64,000 nt of DNA. It comes from Chrysomallon squamiferum. Its lineage: Eukaryota > Mollusca > Gastropoda > Neomphalida > Peltospiridae. Of this stretch, positions 36,996 to 51,269 are shown piece by piece. Each line of letters opens with the position of its first letter. Within the stretch, counting starts at the first letter, position 1. The DNA lies in NCBI GenBank assembly GCA_012295275.1, contig CM022672.1:5612443-5676442 (forward strand), read 5' to 3'. Below the pieces are notes generated by a model, which was not told the origin of the DNA, did not search any database, and saw only the letters and a program-made list of their open reading frames with translations. Both the position numbers and the translations under genes were made by a program.

Positions 36996-39690
36996 TAAAT
37001 CTAGTTTGTTGTTGTTGCTGTTTGTTTTGTTATTATTAAGTATATTTGTCTTATAATAACGTTCTGTTTTATCTGAACCTACCTTCGCACACACCTCACA
37101 CCCATGTAGTTTATTATAAGTCGACTGACATATATATCTACAAGTAAAACTCTATAATTATGCTTGTGTTTTTTATCAGCTGGTTATTTGCTTCTAAAAG
37201 TATTTATTTTTAACATTTCAAAATGTATCATAAAATGGTTAACTGCGGTGTCAGTACCAGTAGTTATAGAGAACGAATCAAAGCGGAGTAAATAAAGTAA
37301 AGCAAAAATAATAAAGTAACAGAAATAAGGAAACCTTTAAACATGGCCGGAGGTTGATATGGTAGCGTCATAAACTATGGGAATCTGTAGAGGACCCGTT
37401 TTTTAAAATATGTAAGCGATTAAAACTGGCGAAAAATTTGATTTAGATCGTTTGATTTGTGAGACAATAAAATATGTAAATCGTACAAGCCCTACAGTGT
37501 TAAGGTTTAACAAAAATAACATTATAATAATAATGTTAAAAATTTGTCAAGATCCCTTTCGGAAGAAGTCTAAAGCAGGGAAAGATAAACTAACAATAAG
37601 CACGTTATACTGAATTGAAATTCTGAGAAGTCTGTTTAGACTGTGACTTTAAGACGTAGCTTGTTTGGTTTACATTAAAACCAGACTTTGTTTTATTTAT
37701 TTACTTATTTATTCTAAAGAGTTTAAAATCTAGGCTACTTCTAAAAATTTCCATTTGGAAACTTGTATGTCTGCTACACCAAATAGGCATGACATAAAAT
37801 TAATCAATAAGCTCTTGCATCGGTGTTTAACAAAACTGACTAATTTCCACGTAGATACATTTACAACAGCATGTTTTTCATTTATACTGAAGTATAATAT
37901 AATTCACATTTACAATCCAAGAAAACCGAAATAGGTAATAGTAGTATAATTACTAACATATCCTGCTGGACTACTAAGTATGTGTCACGTGATAATTATG
38001 TAGTTGCTACTTCCGCTTTAGGATATAAACGCCTAAAAGGCATTAACGATTAGCCACGCTATTAAATTCGTTTCCTAGACTTAATAAGGGAAACTGAACA
38101 CACATCAGGAGCGAATCTAAAAAATCGAAGAAATAGGTTTACTCCATCTTTGCACTGTGCATCTTACGTAGAGGCTGGCGAAGGGCGTTTCCATTTTTAT
38201 TTATATTACTTTTAATACTCTGTTTTATACTGTACGAGGAAGCAGGTAAAATATTTTGTTGCTCCATGATACGTTACACATTTCTATATTTTAACACCCT
38301 AATACTTCTCTAGACCCGACACCTGGGTTATAGAGTTCGTGGCTTCAGAGCTTTATAGACCAGTCCGGTGTTAAATGTAATGCTTTGTAATAATTATTAT
38401 CTTACTTCTTTTCATGCTTAAGATATAATCTTAGTCCAGAAAAAGGAAAGTAAATATGTTTTAGTTTTTCTTCTAAGCCATTCGAATGCTGCAGTGTTGT
38501 GTTAATAAGATTTTATAGACTTTAATCCGATCTATGCCATAACTGCTTGCATACGGGGAGGGGGGAGAAGAAGAAGAAATGACAACAAAAAATAATAGTT
38601 GAATACTCAGAATAGTTGAAGTAGTGCTTGTGATAGTAGTATTAGCAGTAGGTGATTAGTAGTAGTAGTATTACAGATATCAGTAGCATCAGAGGCAATG
38701 CTGGTTTTATTTTATTTTTGCATTTTTGAAGCTATTTGAATTATCTTTATAGGCTTAGAAACAAAGAATTCGTAAACAAATTAACAGTACTTGAATTATT
38801 TACTCATGTTCACATTTTAATACCACTGATATTTATGTCCAGTTAAAGAAAAGAAAGCATCAGTTTTCCTAGGGTTTCACTAATGCATGACCTTTTAGAA
38901 ATCCGATATTGTCAGATTACTGGAAACAAGCAGATTAAAGATAAAGTCAATCGCCGCCTATTGGTCCTAGTTTCATAATTTAATTGACATTTCATGATAC
39001 TTGAAATAATTTTTTATTTCTTTTTATAAAATATATTTTCTTGTTCTTTTTCATAATTTAAAATATAAATATATATATAAATAAATAAAATATATATATA
39101 TATATATATAATTATTATTATAATACTACTGCAGTGTTAACTAAAAGAAAAATACATTATTATTCGGACTGCTTTTGTGTTATGTTGCGTGGAGTTATCT
39201 CCCATACACCAATAGCTGATGAGAAAATTGATCGACAAGAAAGTGCCTGCCCGCGAAGCACTGTAAACGCCTGTCCACTTCCTTTCAGTTGTGAATAATG
39301 ACCGAAGACTTTGCTATTTGCTTGGCGAAGGAAAATTGTCGCTGTGTGGAGAATATTATCTTTCAAAGAACTCTTTTTAAGGCTGCTGTAATTTGAAGTG
39401 AAATTAAGCATGCATTTTTTTCCCCCGTATAACCATCTCAGATAGGTTTTTTTTTTTTATTATTATTTTATTATTAGCTACATTTTATATTATTTTAAAT
39501 CTCTACCCAAAACCAAGAAACAAGATAAATTTATTAACTTACTGGAAACTCTTTAATTGCAAGCTTCACATTTTTTAAACTATATTTCTTGTTTACTTTC
39601 ATATAAAACATTAAATGATTAACAATTCACTCTCAACCTGTTTTTATAAAGAAATAAAAACAAAAAAACATAATTGCTGAACATTTTTTT
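36446..39690. other. AT-rich non-coding DNA upstream of the NCAPG 3' end
   Basis: Contains (ATT)n near 36955-36994, AGT-rich patches near 36785-36845 and 38630-38680, and (TA)n near 39090-39112. Open frames at 36521-36709 (+) and 39160-39411 (-) are in ordinary-looking sequence but have no recognisable domain. The second overlaps the GGAGTTATCTCCC motif and may be part of a dispersed repeat. Confidence 0.5.
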
Positions 39691-39696
39691 TTTATT
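39691..39696 (-). terminator. Poly(A) signal of NCAPG
   Basis: AATAAA on the minus strand (TTTATT on plus), about 130 bases beyond the NCAPG stop codon. Confidence 0.6.
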
Positions 39697-39823
39697 TGTT
39701 ATTTTTATCAACAATGAAGCCAAAAAAATCAAAATTCAGTAACAACTGAGATAATACCAATTTTGCAAAAGCTCCATTGAAGCAATTTACAACAGATAAA
39801 TGACCTGTATTCAACATCATTTG

Positions 39824-40833
39824 CTATTTCGGAGTCAGAGATTTTCTTGCTGCCAGGTTATCCTGTTCTGAATCAAGAAGCAAATTCTCCAAACCTTTTC
39901 TTGTGTTTTCAATGTCATTGTCATGAACAGGTTTCCCAGAATGATGAATTGGTTTTGGAGAATTGAACACATTGTCTTCCATGTCACTGTGTAAATTAAA
40001 TTATAATAAACTTTCAAAAATGTTTTTAAGAAAACAAACGATGCACAACTTTTAATAAACAGAACCTGCAACAGTAATAATAAAAATCAGATTTTCCATG
40101 TTTTACTTTTATAAAAAAAAATTTAAAACAATATTTAATTTTGAGATAATAATTTGGATTTACACCATTTAAACTAGTACTTAACTGCAAGCTACAATGT
40201 ATTTGACAGATAATATCAATAAAAATAAAAATAAAATTCAAATTAAAAATTAAATATAATAAAGTGTGATCAATCAATAGCCTTTGAAAAAGTCCAGATA
40301 TGTGAAATGTTCACCACTGTAACTTCTACAAGATTAAATTATTCCATAATGTTTGAAATGTAATTTCACAGCTATGTGACTGATGGGAACCAGCTTTGAA
40401 ATTTTAGTCATGCTATTACTTTATTATTTGCTATTAAAACAAATTATTCTCTAGTTGTTAGTTGTATAATTTCAGACTATGATATTGAAAATATCTATAT
40501 AAAGTATTATATCAGACTTGGGGAAAATTATTATTATTATTTTTTTTTTATATCTTAGAAGCTTAATGAAACCAAAAACAACAAATAATAAAACTGATAT
40601 ATCAACAGATGAAATAAGAACAAATAACTTAATATAAGACTGATATTTTGTGGTTTTATAAATATCATTCAGTGATATTGTGTTGCAACAAAATCTTTGC
40701 ATGCTATACTAAAATTAAGGTTTGACAATGGTGATGTGAAAAGTGAAAAAATAACTACCTGTCATCAATATTAGTTTTCTCTGTTGGTTTAGTTTTGGCA
40801 GATTTTGCTGGAATAAATTCACAAACTATATAT

Positions 40834-40867
<34 letters not shown>

Positions 40868-41397
40868 CAAAAACAAAACCACATGCAACAACAAAATCAA
40901 GACATAAGCGTACATAATAACAATAATCATCATCATCGTTACAATAACTAAAATATTAACAACAAAATCATGACATAGAAATATAAAATTAAGTTAAATT
41001 ATTTATCCTTGTTCTCACCCAGAAGATTGATGACAGTGTTGTGAAACTTTTCCACAGCCTTATGTGACCGTTTCACCTTTACAACCTACGAAAGAAATGA
41101 ATAAACATTTGTTTAATGACCATTTAAACCTTTTTAGTATCAGCATTTGTAGATAGTTCCCTGCTTGCTTACAAACAGGTTACATTCTCATCAACTGGAT
41201 ATAACTCCCAGTTTACTCAACATTTTTTATTTATTTATATATTGTTAATAAATATCTGCATAACTAAAGATAAACCTGAACAAGAAGAATAATAAAAAAA
41301 AAAAAAAAATAATAATAATAAAAAAAAAAAAAATAATGATACTTAAACAAAAAATACAATTTTAACCCCCACTAGTAACAATAAAATAATGTATGCA

Positions 41398-41428
<31 letters not shown>

Positions 41429-44400
41429 CCCTAATAAAAATAATATTCAATATGCAAAATGTTTTCGCAGACAATTTGTACACATTACAAGATACAAATA
41501 AAACAATAAACTGAATTTGGATTACTCGTTACTTCTGTCAACAACTGACTTACATGGAGGATCTTTTCACAGAGGGCTTTTAGCTGTGTCAGGTGAGTCT
41601 CATCACAACTGATGTCAAGTCTGTTGAGTACCCAAGTCCAAAGACTGAGACCGAATGAGTGGGTGTTTGTCAGAATCTCGTTACATACCTTAACAGCTAT
41701 GCTGTCATGTCCTGGGTTGTTCTGTAACACAAATAATCATAATGGTAATGGTGATGATAACAATAACAGTAGTAACAATAACAACATAAAATACTAGTAG
41801 TTCAAAACTGGAAGCATGTCTAAAATAATAACAGCAATAGTGATATTGCAAACAACAATAATAGCACATTATTAAACTGGCAGTACACACCACATTTTTT
41901 CTTTATTAAAATCAAGTTTATGATCTATTGGCAAAGTTTTTTCTGGTGCATATAAAATAATTAATTTAAAAAAAACACCAGAAAAGAGAAGTTCTATTTG
42001 GATTGAAGAAAACATAAATGCAGATAACCCCAAAAATCAAAAATCACAAGATAAACTAGTAAAGAAAATGAAAAATGAAATGAGTACTAGATCAATCATA
42101 TCAACAAACGATAACCAGCTGTTAGAATACAAATGTTAATCATAATCTACATCAACACTGAAAATAACAAGTTACAAAACAATTTAAAATTTTGTAAATT
42201 ACTTAATACATCACTCATGATTTATGGCTTTATAGATGTTATGTTAAGCTATTACCCAATTTGTTTTTTAGCAGTGAGGTGTAGAAACATTTGCACCTAC
42301 TAACCACTGATTTAATTAATTAACAAAATGCAATAAAAAGTAAAACATAATTTTTAATAATTGAGACCCAGTAATCCCTTAACTTAATAAGCTTTAAAAC
42401 ACACAAGCCTGAATTCAACTCATTTAGCTGACATCAAAAATGATATACATGCATAAAATTCAACCCATATAGATAATATTAAAATGAAGATATTAAAAAA
42501 GAAAAAAATTAAATATTAGTGATAATTCAAGTCAAGAGGTTAAACAGACATACAGTGATCTGAGAATTTTTGTTGGCTATGAGGAGTCGAGTGTTTATGA
42601 GATGAATTAAGAACTCTGAGACATTCTGTGTGTTAATCTCCAACAGTGGGCTTGGTGTAGGTGCCTCCAGAATTGTGTTCAGTGTCTCAATGAAAGTCTC
42701 TTCAAACAACTCCTGATTTGACCTGAACAACAAATTACACACACAGTTAAATATATGGAGTGATAAAAATAAGTTCTAAATATTAAAATCTTGTCATGTT
42801 TGCAATACATAAATCATGAGTAGATGACAAATTTTAGTAGATAACAGCATAATGTGAATCTAATATATACCTTAAAATATAACACATCATAGGACTGTTC
42901 ATTTTACAGAACTATGAAAAATAAAAAAAAATTCATTTGTAACAACAAATGAAGATCTTAAAACAAGTACAAGCATCTATTTTTGTAACTAATATGCATG
43001 CACGTACATCCAGATACACTTTATTTTTTTAAAATAATTCTGAAACAAGAAAAAAGTATTCACCCTTTCCATATCTACAGAACTGTCAAGACTGCACATA
43101 CCAAGTATTAACAATATGATAGAGCAAATTAAAGTTTTATTCCCCTTCTAATTATTTCATCTAATAAAATCTAAAAAGATGTAAAATTCACCTGGAGGCA
43201 AAGGCAAACAGAGGAAAGAAAGTTCCCAGACATTGGCGAAGGTAACTGTTGTCCTTGGTATCAGGGTTGTACCACAATATCAGCAGCTGAGAAATGAGTT
43301 TGCAAGATTTCACTCGACCTGACAGAAACAGTTTGGCCATTCCCTCGGCAGCAGTTGCACACAGTTCACTGCTCTGTAAAAATGGGAACAAGAAAATAAG
43401 TAACAACAACACTAAAAGTTGGATTAAAATTAATAAATACATACGTATATACATTCGCTGATTCAGTACTCTTCAATTACAATAGGAACTTTACTACTAC
43501 CAACACCATTACTACATGCATAATCTCTTCCCTTATTTATTATTAAGCAATGGTAAATGCTGCATGACAATATATATCTATATATTTATCTACCTGCGCA
43601 CATATCTAGTTAGATAGATAGATAGATAGATAAAAATAAGAAATAACTGAACAAAACATTCTTACATCACTGTCAAGAAAAGCACTCAGAAAATCCAACA
43701 GTTCAACAGCAGCCTTGCTTTCAGAATGTCCTGTCGCATCTGAGTCAGTCTCCTTCTCTTCAGCATCATTCTCTTTGCCACCAGCAGGAGCTGAAGTGCT
43801 GATATTATCTCCCTTTATTATCCCAAAACCGAAATAGTGGATGATGTCAAACATGACCCTGACTGCACTGACTCGAACATCCTCTCTGTCCACTTGAGAG
43901 ACCTGGAAAATAAAATCTGCCATTTTAGCTTTCAACAATATAGATGTGTGTAAATTTTAGTTATTTAATTAATTTATTATTATGATGAAAAAAAAAACCC
44001 CACACACACTATCTTAATGAAGACGTGTTAGGCTTTTGTGTGAGGTGCATGTGTGTGTGTGTATGTGTACATGTATGTGTACATATGGAGAGAGAGAGAC
44101 ATATGAATACATACATTCATATTTGTAATTATAATAAATGCATACCAGCATAAGCAGTGGTAGATACTGCATGATTATGTCCTGTTTTAACAAACAGCAC
44201 AAACCTAGAGCACCAATGGCAACGTTCCTGATGTCTGCCAGTTTATTTTGTAATCCTGGGACAATCTGCGATAGATTTATATTTCTAATTACACAGTGTT
44301 ATTCTTTGAATTTTACAATGTCAGTAGAATCTGATCTTTATCAAGATGAAACAAAGGTTTTTACTTCAATTCACATCACTTCTTCATTATAGACTATTCA

Positions 44401-47400
44401 ATCTATATATGTATATAAAACAATTATTGATATATTATCAGTGTGAGACACCATGGCAACATGCAAACATGCTCCTTTATTATACATGTATGTGTGGTCA
44501 TCACAGTAACAGAATTTTTAAAAGTGACTGATAGAGTAATTATTTAGCTGGCATCATTACAATAAAATAAAAAATACATTTTAAAAAGCATAAAAATCTG
44601 AGTACAACCACTGCTAACCTGGGACTCTAGCAACATCTCCAATGTGGGCGACAGTGTCTTTACTGGAATCTGGTGCAACATCTCATAAATTATAGTCAAG
44701 CATTTGTGAACTGCTACTGCGTCGTCCTATAAACAACAACAACAACAATAATAATTGTACTGGGAGTTATATTACTGGTAGAATGGTAGAAGTTACTAGA
44801 AGAACAGAAAAAGCCAACGGACATAATAAAACAATCGGTAAAAATTGGAATTTCTCCAGCATTTGTAAAACTAAAACTATTTTACTAATAAAAAGTTACT
44901 TTGTGTGTAAGAAAACAATTTATTTTACTTTTTCAGCTCTTATTTCCTCTGTCTGTGGCTCAGCCGATTCCAACAGCATCGCCTTCTCTGCGTTGAGCTC
45001 AGTGACCGTCTGCTTCAACTCTGCAGCTTGCTCGAACTCCTGATTTCTGACACATTCCTCCAGCTCCTCCCGTGCCTGGTTGACCTTCACTCGAATCTGC
45101 GCAATCTGCAGTGAAAAACAAACACTAATATTTTATTGAAATACACAATGCAGTTTTTGTGTGGGAGTGGTTTACTCATTTTATTTATCAATATTCCGGT
45201 TTATGCTCAAACCATCATCTTCAGTACTCACTCCCAACCTTCAGTTTTTGTAATTATGATAACAGAAAATTTTCTTATTAAAACATGAACGTAATAAACA
45301 AATATTTTAAAGTGAAGATGGAAATTATGATTAAACAAATATTTATGGAGTATGTATAACATAAATATAATTTTAGTATTAATAGTATGTGTTGCTAAAT
45401 TATAACATATATAAAAAATAAATAAACGTAAATAAATAAAATTAAAAATTAATTGTATCCAATAAAAAATCAGAAATTTTCTTGGGCTTCTTTTGCTTAT
45501 TAACAGGAAGAGATTATGTGGCAAACATTAAAACATATACAAAGCAACTTATAATAAGTCAGACTTACTAAAAAAAACAAAATAATAATTCTTTTACACT
45601 GTTTTTAACAGTTTATAGAAAGCTCACATGACTAAGGAAACAAATACAAACTTTATTTTCTATCTGTCTAATCTCTTCCTGGCTACGATGTGTCTCCACA
45701 GTAGTGAATGGCTGAGTGATTTCTGAGATGGTCTCGGCGAGGTAGCCAATCAGCGACTCAGTGTTTGTCTTGATGTTGTGTAGCAGTGGAATGATGTGCT
45801 GCACAAGCCTAGGTGACACAAACTCTGACACTAGCATGTGATGTAGGAGCTTATCTTCTTCTTTTCTGAAAGTAAAATACAACACAGTGTCTTTTCACAC
45901 AACTTAACAAAAATGATATTGTCCCCAAGAACAAAGAATGAGCTGTGTTTGAATCTTAACCAGTGAGAGCACAGATTACCATCAATGTATTTTGTTTGTT
46001 TTTGTTACTAATTTCATTTTTGCAACTATTAATAATATACTGGGTTTACAGTAGCTGTGACATATTGAAAACAAATTCACTGGAGGGGTGATGGGAAGGA
46101 GGAACAATCCTCAAGACAAGCATATGTATCAAAGATTACTTCTAGTACCAAGTCTGTTCTCTAATACAATGGTACTTTGACTTATGAGTTTAATTCATTC
46201 TGTGACCGAGCTCATAACTCAAATTTGCTCATATATCATATCAAATTTCCCAAATGAAATTAACTGAAATACCATTAATCCATTTTAAATAAGATAAATG
46301 AAGGTAAAGAAATAAATTGGTTTTGTAAAGTGGTTAGGGTTTCTCCCTATTTTCATGGACAGAGGTCCACAGCTTAGAAATTATTTTAACAACCAAGGCT
46401 GGAGTTATAGCCTTGATCAACTCCTTCCGCTTCAGTATGGCACATATCATAAAACTACTAGCCTAACCATGTTGACTACACACACACCTCGCTCATGTTT
46501 TTCTATGATTTCATGCTTTATTTCAATGGACATCATCCGCTACTTCTTCTCAGCACTTTTCTTTGCACTCACTTTCTTAGGATGCATGAACATTTGGCAA
46601 AATACTTCACAAATCACGAGCATAACATAACAGAGATGTTTTCACGGCGAGGTAACCATGTGAAGCAAATGACTGAGTCACGGATGTTGGGTGGATGTTG
46701 TATTGTTCATTGTGCCATCTAGCTCATAACTCAAAGCATAAAATATCAAGATTAACAAGATCTTTCTATTGCAGTCTTTATCACAGTTGTATTCTGCATT
46801 CTGCTTGGCTCAGTTTACAAGATACTGATAGAAACCAGAGACATATGTACTGAATTCCTAGAAAAGATTTAACATCACAAAGTGGACATATCATCTTGTC
46901 TATAATTTTGGCTGTATGTTCACATGCAAATTAAGGGTCTATTTGTTCTAAGAGGGTTAATATGCTTTACCTGCTGGCCTCATCCGTCATATCAAAACAT
47001 TTCATAAGAATCAAGAGCTCCTGGGCAATGAACTCTAGTTCCATCCGAGTCATCAGATCATCATAGTTGGAGGAAAGCTTTTTTAGAAACCTGAAGAAAA
47101 AATGCCAAAGTAACTACTTAAATACCAAAAAATAAAATAAAATAATAATAACACAAATAATTTTCATTCAGATACAAAGGCTCAAAATGTATAGACCATA
47201 AATTTTCTAAATCTGCTGCAATATATATACACAGGTGTGTGTGTGTGTCTTTTTGTAGTTATTTCTTACATTTTTCACTTGTTAAGAACAGAGTACTTTT
47301 AAAACCAGAATGTATGGAGAATCTAAAAACTTATTAAATGATTATTTGTACAATTTCCTTATTTATAAAAAACTGCTGTATGATGCCTACGTGTACATGT

Positions 47401-50400
47401 AGTGACAGAATGTGACACAGTTTGGTAGAATCTGGTCGAGGTATTCTTCAAACTCGACTCCGCGACTCTGCAAGTTTTCACACAGTGCTCTCCAGTACAT
47501 CGCTGTCTCACACGTCAGCTTGTCTTCAGGTATCAGCTTGCTGTAGATAAAACATAAAATAATGTGTAATTCTTAATTTCACTAATTTTTAGGAAACAAA
47601 ACTAGTAATAATAATAATAATAATAATAATATTGATATTGATAATGATAATGATGATAATGAGGATGATGAGGATGAGGATATTAAAAATAATAAAAGAT
47701 TTAAAACGGTAACAATTGAAAAAAAGAAAAAGAAAAAAGATTTAATAATAATAATAACAAAAACGTAATTCTTACTCATCATTGAGAAGGTCAAAACTGC
47801 TGATGAGGTCAGCTGCAGTAAAGGTCTCAAAGAGCGTGTCCAACACCTGTTGACAAGTCTCAGTTGAGGACTCCACATCCAGATTCTTGAGAAGTTCAAG
47901 GACATTTCCCTCCACTGAAGTAAGCCACTTCTGTAACAGTTTGCTCTGACATGATTTCTTCACAGATGCTGCAAACATAAAGAATAAACTGAGATATTTA
48001 ACCTCAGCCAGCTGAACACAGATCCATAAATATTTCCCTGTGATTCTTTTATGAAAAAAATAATAAAGAGGAACAAGAGGAGATATAATCATTTTGCTTT
48101 GTTTTTCTTGTAAATTTCACAAAGAAATACTCATAGCCTAAGTAAGTTGTAAAATCCATCAGTCCACTGTTTTTTTTTTTTTTTTTCTACATTTCTAAAT
48201 AAGGTAATGTCATAAAAGAAGGCAAAATGGCAGCATGTCCTGTATCTTCACAAACTTCTTCTACTGCAGTTACACTTTATTATTAGAAAAATCTGGAGTT
48301 ATCAAACAAAACAAATGAATCTCTCATAACTCTATAAAAAGTATTTACACTTTTTATTCACGCAAGTACTTCAGTTCTAGATTTATGAAAAAAGAAGAAA
48401 GGAAAACTTTACGTGCTCTGTCGTTAAGACCGTCTCGAAGCAGTTGAATTCTTTGAGCTATGGACAAAGCTTTGATGCTAACTTTCTCTCCTAACACTAC
48501 GTATGCTAGCTGTCTGACTTTGTCACTGCTGTCATGTGTCCTGCCTATCAAGGCGGGCAGACTTTTGATTGATGGTACAAGGCTCATTACGACAGCTCGC
48601 CTGACGTCTGAGTTGGGATCTCGGCTAATGAGAAACATATATGCTGAAAACAAATATATCGCAACAGTGTTAAAGATCAAGAGAAACGGAAATGCTATCT
48701 TTGAAAGTAATCTTTAAGAGAATATTATCATCACAATCTCCAATGGAAAAAAAAACTGAAACACAGAATATGTATCAAATCATTTATCTGAGGAGCTTGG
48801 AACCAAAGGTGACCCACATTTCTGGATCAGTGCTTAATTTATATACTGAAAAGAAAAGAATGAAGCTGTATTTAGCTGTTAAAACAGGTTTCCTTGTGAT
48901 TTATTGAAACTTGGTTGGCATAATTTTTTTCCCCATGTATTAGTGCTGGGGTATGTGTTCATTTCATAGAATTATTTTATATTTTGCATTGATGTGTTGA
49001 CAATTTAAATTATATTTTTTAAATAACACAATACATACTTTGAAATCTTCAACAACCACATTCAAAGAGAGCATTAACTTTTTCCACTTAAATATATTTG
49101 GTTAATCCATAATTTTTTTTAAATATTTAATTACAGTCATTACCTCTAATAACAGGACAGTTTTCATCAGTGGGGTCTTGTAGTCTAGAAAGCGCAAACA
49201 CAGCCTGTGTCTTAACAGCAGGGACACGATCACGCAGTCGCTCAAGCATGCACTCATGTATGCGGTCATAGAGGTGATTGTCAATCTCAGCATCATCACC
49301 GAGGTTGCTCAGCAGCTTGTTGATAAGATAACAACAGCGAAATCTGACAGCTTTGCCACTGACGTCATGATTCTGAAAATCAAAGAAATGGCTTCTTATC
49401 TCAATCTCCGGTTATTTGTTATCTATTTAATAAAAAAGTAAAAAAAAAAAAAAAAAATCACAACTTAATTAGATACAATAATGTCTATTCAGAACAAACT
49501 GCATATCAATTCTAATTGATTCAGCTAAGCATATAACCACTATACTGACCATCAAAATATACCGATTTAACAGCAATCATTATTATAGTCATATAGAAAA
49601 TAATGTTATCAGCACAAGTGATACATAATAATTAAATTATTACTTCAAGTAAGAAATTGAATAGTGCCTTTAGCACCGAATGTTCTCCGGGAGATGCTGC
49701 TGGTGTTGGCGGAGACGATGTCACAAATCTGACAACAAAATCCAATGTCCTTTCTACAGCCGGCTCAGCGTTTAAAACAATCATGGAATATTTCAAATGA
49801 TGTTCAAATGATTTCCAGAACTCAGGAAACGGCATCTGAAATTAAGTTAGAATTTAATAGTAAAATATGCAGAGATATTTCTCAGGTTTATTAACTTTCA
49901 ACACTAGCAGCTTTATTTCTTTGTTGTATAAAATCTGTTCAACATCTAAAATCATATCACTGATAAATATGTATAGATTCACATACACACACACACAAAA
50001 TAGATTTGGTGTATTTTTTAACCTTCTAAAACTATTATTTCATTTTAGCAAAGTAATCTTTATAAAACTATAAAATACATTTTTCATTACTTATAAAATT
50101 ATATATAAACAGAACACATTAAATAATAAAATTATCTGAAGGACACAGAGTAAATTAATCAAGACTACAACTTACATTGTTACAAGTTTTTTTTGATCTT
50201 GAAACAAAGATTTTTCATCTTATATATATATATATATATAAATTAATAATTATAATATGAAATATCAGTATTAGATCAAATGAAAGTCTTTTCATTGAAA
50301 TATTCTTATATTATAATCATTTATAATTTTACTTTGACAATACTGCAAGCTTCATTTAACATTTATCAAATAAATAAGATAGTCTAACAGAAACCACTTT

Positions 50401-50509
50401 TATTACGTACCGTGCTATGAAGTTTCCAAAGAGCTGTATGCAGTCGGCTCTGACAACGAATACCAGTCTGACATTTTTCAAACACTTCTCTAATTATTTT
50501 TTCTGACAT
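39824..50509 (-). CDS. NCAPG: Condensin complex subunit 3 (CAP-G), 18 coding exons, 955 aa
   Basis: HEAT-repeat regulatory subunit of condensin I, which compacts mitotic chromosomes with SMC2/SMC4, CAP-H and CAP-D2. Coding exons in transcript order: 50509-50411, 49835-49644, 49372-49144, 48643-48413, 47968-47776, 47540-47391, 47090-46971, 45865-45652, 45105-44929, 44726-44619, 44265-44146, 43902-43666, 43373-43192, 42722-42554, 41721-41554, 41085-41019, 40807-40759, 39986-39824. All junctions are GT-AG, phases agree and the total is 956 codons. Conserved stretches include AEPAVERTLDFVVRFVTS, VRFRCCYLINKLL, FALSRLQDPTDENCPV, DPNSDVRRAVVMSLVPS, ALSIAQRIQLL.DGLNDRA, LLILWYNPDT and LRQCLGTFFPLFAFASR.NQELFEE, collinear with vertebrate NCAPG (about 1,015 aa). 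A coiled-coil-like segment (exon 9) and an acidic loop (exon 12) are also shared. The start ATG sits 12 bases after an acceptor. The C-terminal tail is shorter and diverged. The exon 8 donor (GTTTGT) is weak. Confidence 0.97.
41281..41430. repeat. A-rich and (AAT)n tracts in an NCAPG intron
   Basis: Poly(A) near 41292-41330 and 41402-41428 with AAT units. Read on the minus (gene) strand these are poly(T) runs inside an intron. Confidence 0.9.
46173..46738. mobile_element. Non-autonomous DNA transposon (MITE) in an NCAPG intron, about 566 bp
   Basis: The ends are inverted repeats: TACTTTGACTTATGAGTT at 46173-46190 and AGCTCATAACTCAAAGCA at 46721-46738, matching at 15 of 18 positions after reverse complementing. 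A second CTCATAACTCAAAT copy lies just inside the left end (46211-46224). The element lies wholly within the intron between coding exons 7 and 8. The internal open frames (46355-46722) have no transposase motif. Elements with this type of end (ctcgtaactcaaa / gtgaccgag) are familiar from many animal genomes. Confidence 0.7.
47606..47690. repeat. (AAT)n / GATGAT microsatellite in an NCAPG intron
   Basis: AATAAT units passing into GATAATGATGAGGATG units, in the intron between coding exons 5 and 6. Confidence 0.9.
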
Positions 50510-50960
50510 ATTGTTGATTTTCCTAAACCAATTAGGGGACAAAAATAAATTAAGTTGAAGACTAACAGTAATTTGAGCAAAACTAACAGTTACTCAGTAA
50601 CACTAACACCGTGTAACAGGACTGTCTGCGTCAGTGCTGTCAGTGTCACTGTCGAGGTCATACATTGATACAACTTGTAAATAATCTTAATAATTTAATT
50701 ATAACATAAATAAAATTTAACACTGGTAAATTTTTTTAATGAGATATGAATTAAAATAAATTACAAAGCTGTATCATTTGAATGCTATTGAGTATTGTAA
50801 TTGTAAATCACAAAATCATCTTAAAGTTAAACATTAAATTTTTGGAATTTAAATTATTTTTTGGCTCCGTGGGTCGAATCCAAAGGCTTTTACCGTCGGA
50901 TGCTTTTTCGACATTTATTAACATTAGTCTTATAGTATGATATATATACATACACATTAC

Positions 50961-51265
50961 CTTTTACATTTATTTTTCATATCATTTTCAAACTGAAATT
51001 GTACTCGAACATAAATTTAAAAATTCCGCCTTTTTACCCAACACTTCCGGGAATAACTTCCGTTTGTTTTATGTAAATTCCTTTCACGCATTCATTGTTG
51101 TTGTTTTTCTTTTGTTTGTTTTTTTCACGTTGTAAAGACAGCGGAAAGGGTCTTTATTTTTCTTTTCCTCCTCCTTTTTTTGTTTTTCGGGTGGTAAACA
51201 ATAACCGACAAACATTTTGACTGAGATTTAGGCTATGGATCACTAGACGTTCATTTTTCAACAGG
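50961..51265 (-). promoter_or_regulatory. NCAPG promoter and non-coding first exon
   Basis: On the minus strand a donor AAAG|GTAATG (exon ends at 50961) can splice to the acceptor that ends at 50523, just before the coding exon with the ATG at 50509. This gives a 5' UTR exon of about 100 bases. Immediately upstream are two closely spaced ETS sites, ACTTCCGG (51043-51050) and ACTTCCGT (51056-51063). ETS boxes near the start are typical of TATA-less housekeeping and cell-cycle promoters. The segment has a diverged duplicate near 54.2-54.5 kb. Confidence 0.55.
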
Positions 51266-51269
51266 AACG

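Noticed and set aside
39160-39411. 83-aa minus-strand ORF downstream of NCAPG
   Set aside because: It lies beyond the NCAPG stop and poly(A) signal, overlaps a probable dispersed-repeat motif and has no domain.
46355-46722. ORFs inside the intronic MITE
   Set aside because: No DDE or other transposase motifs. The element appears non-autonomous.
50866-50900. GGGTCGAATCC resembling a tRNA T-loop
   Set aside because: No matching acceptor, D or anticodon stems could be folded around it.
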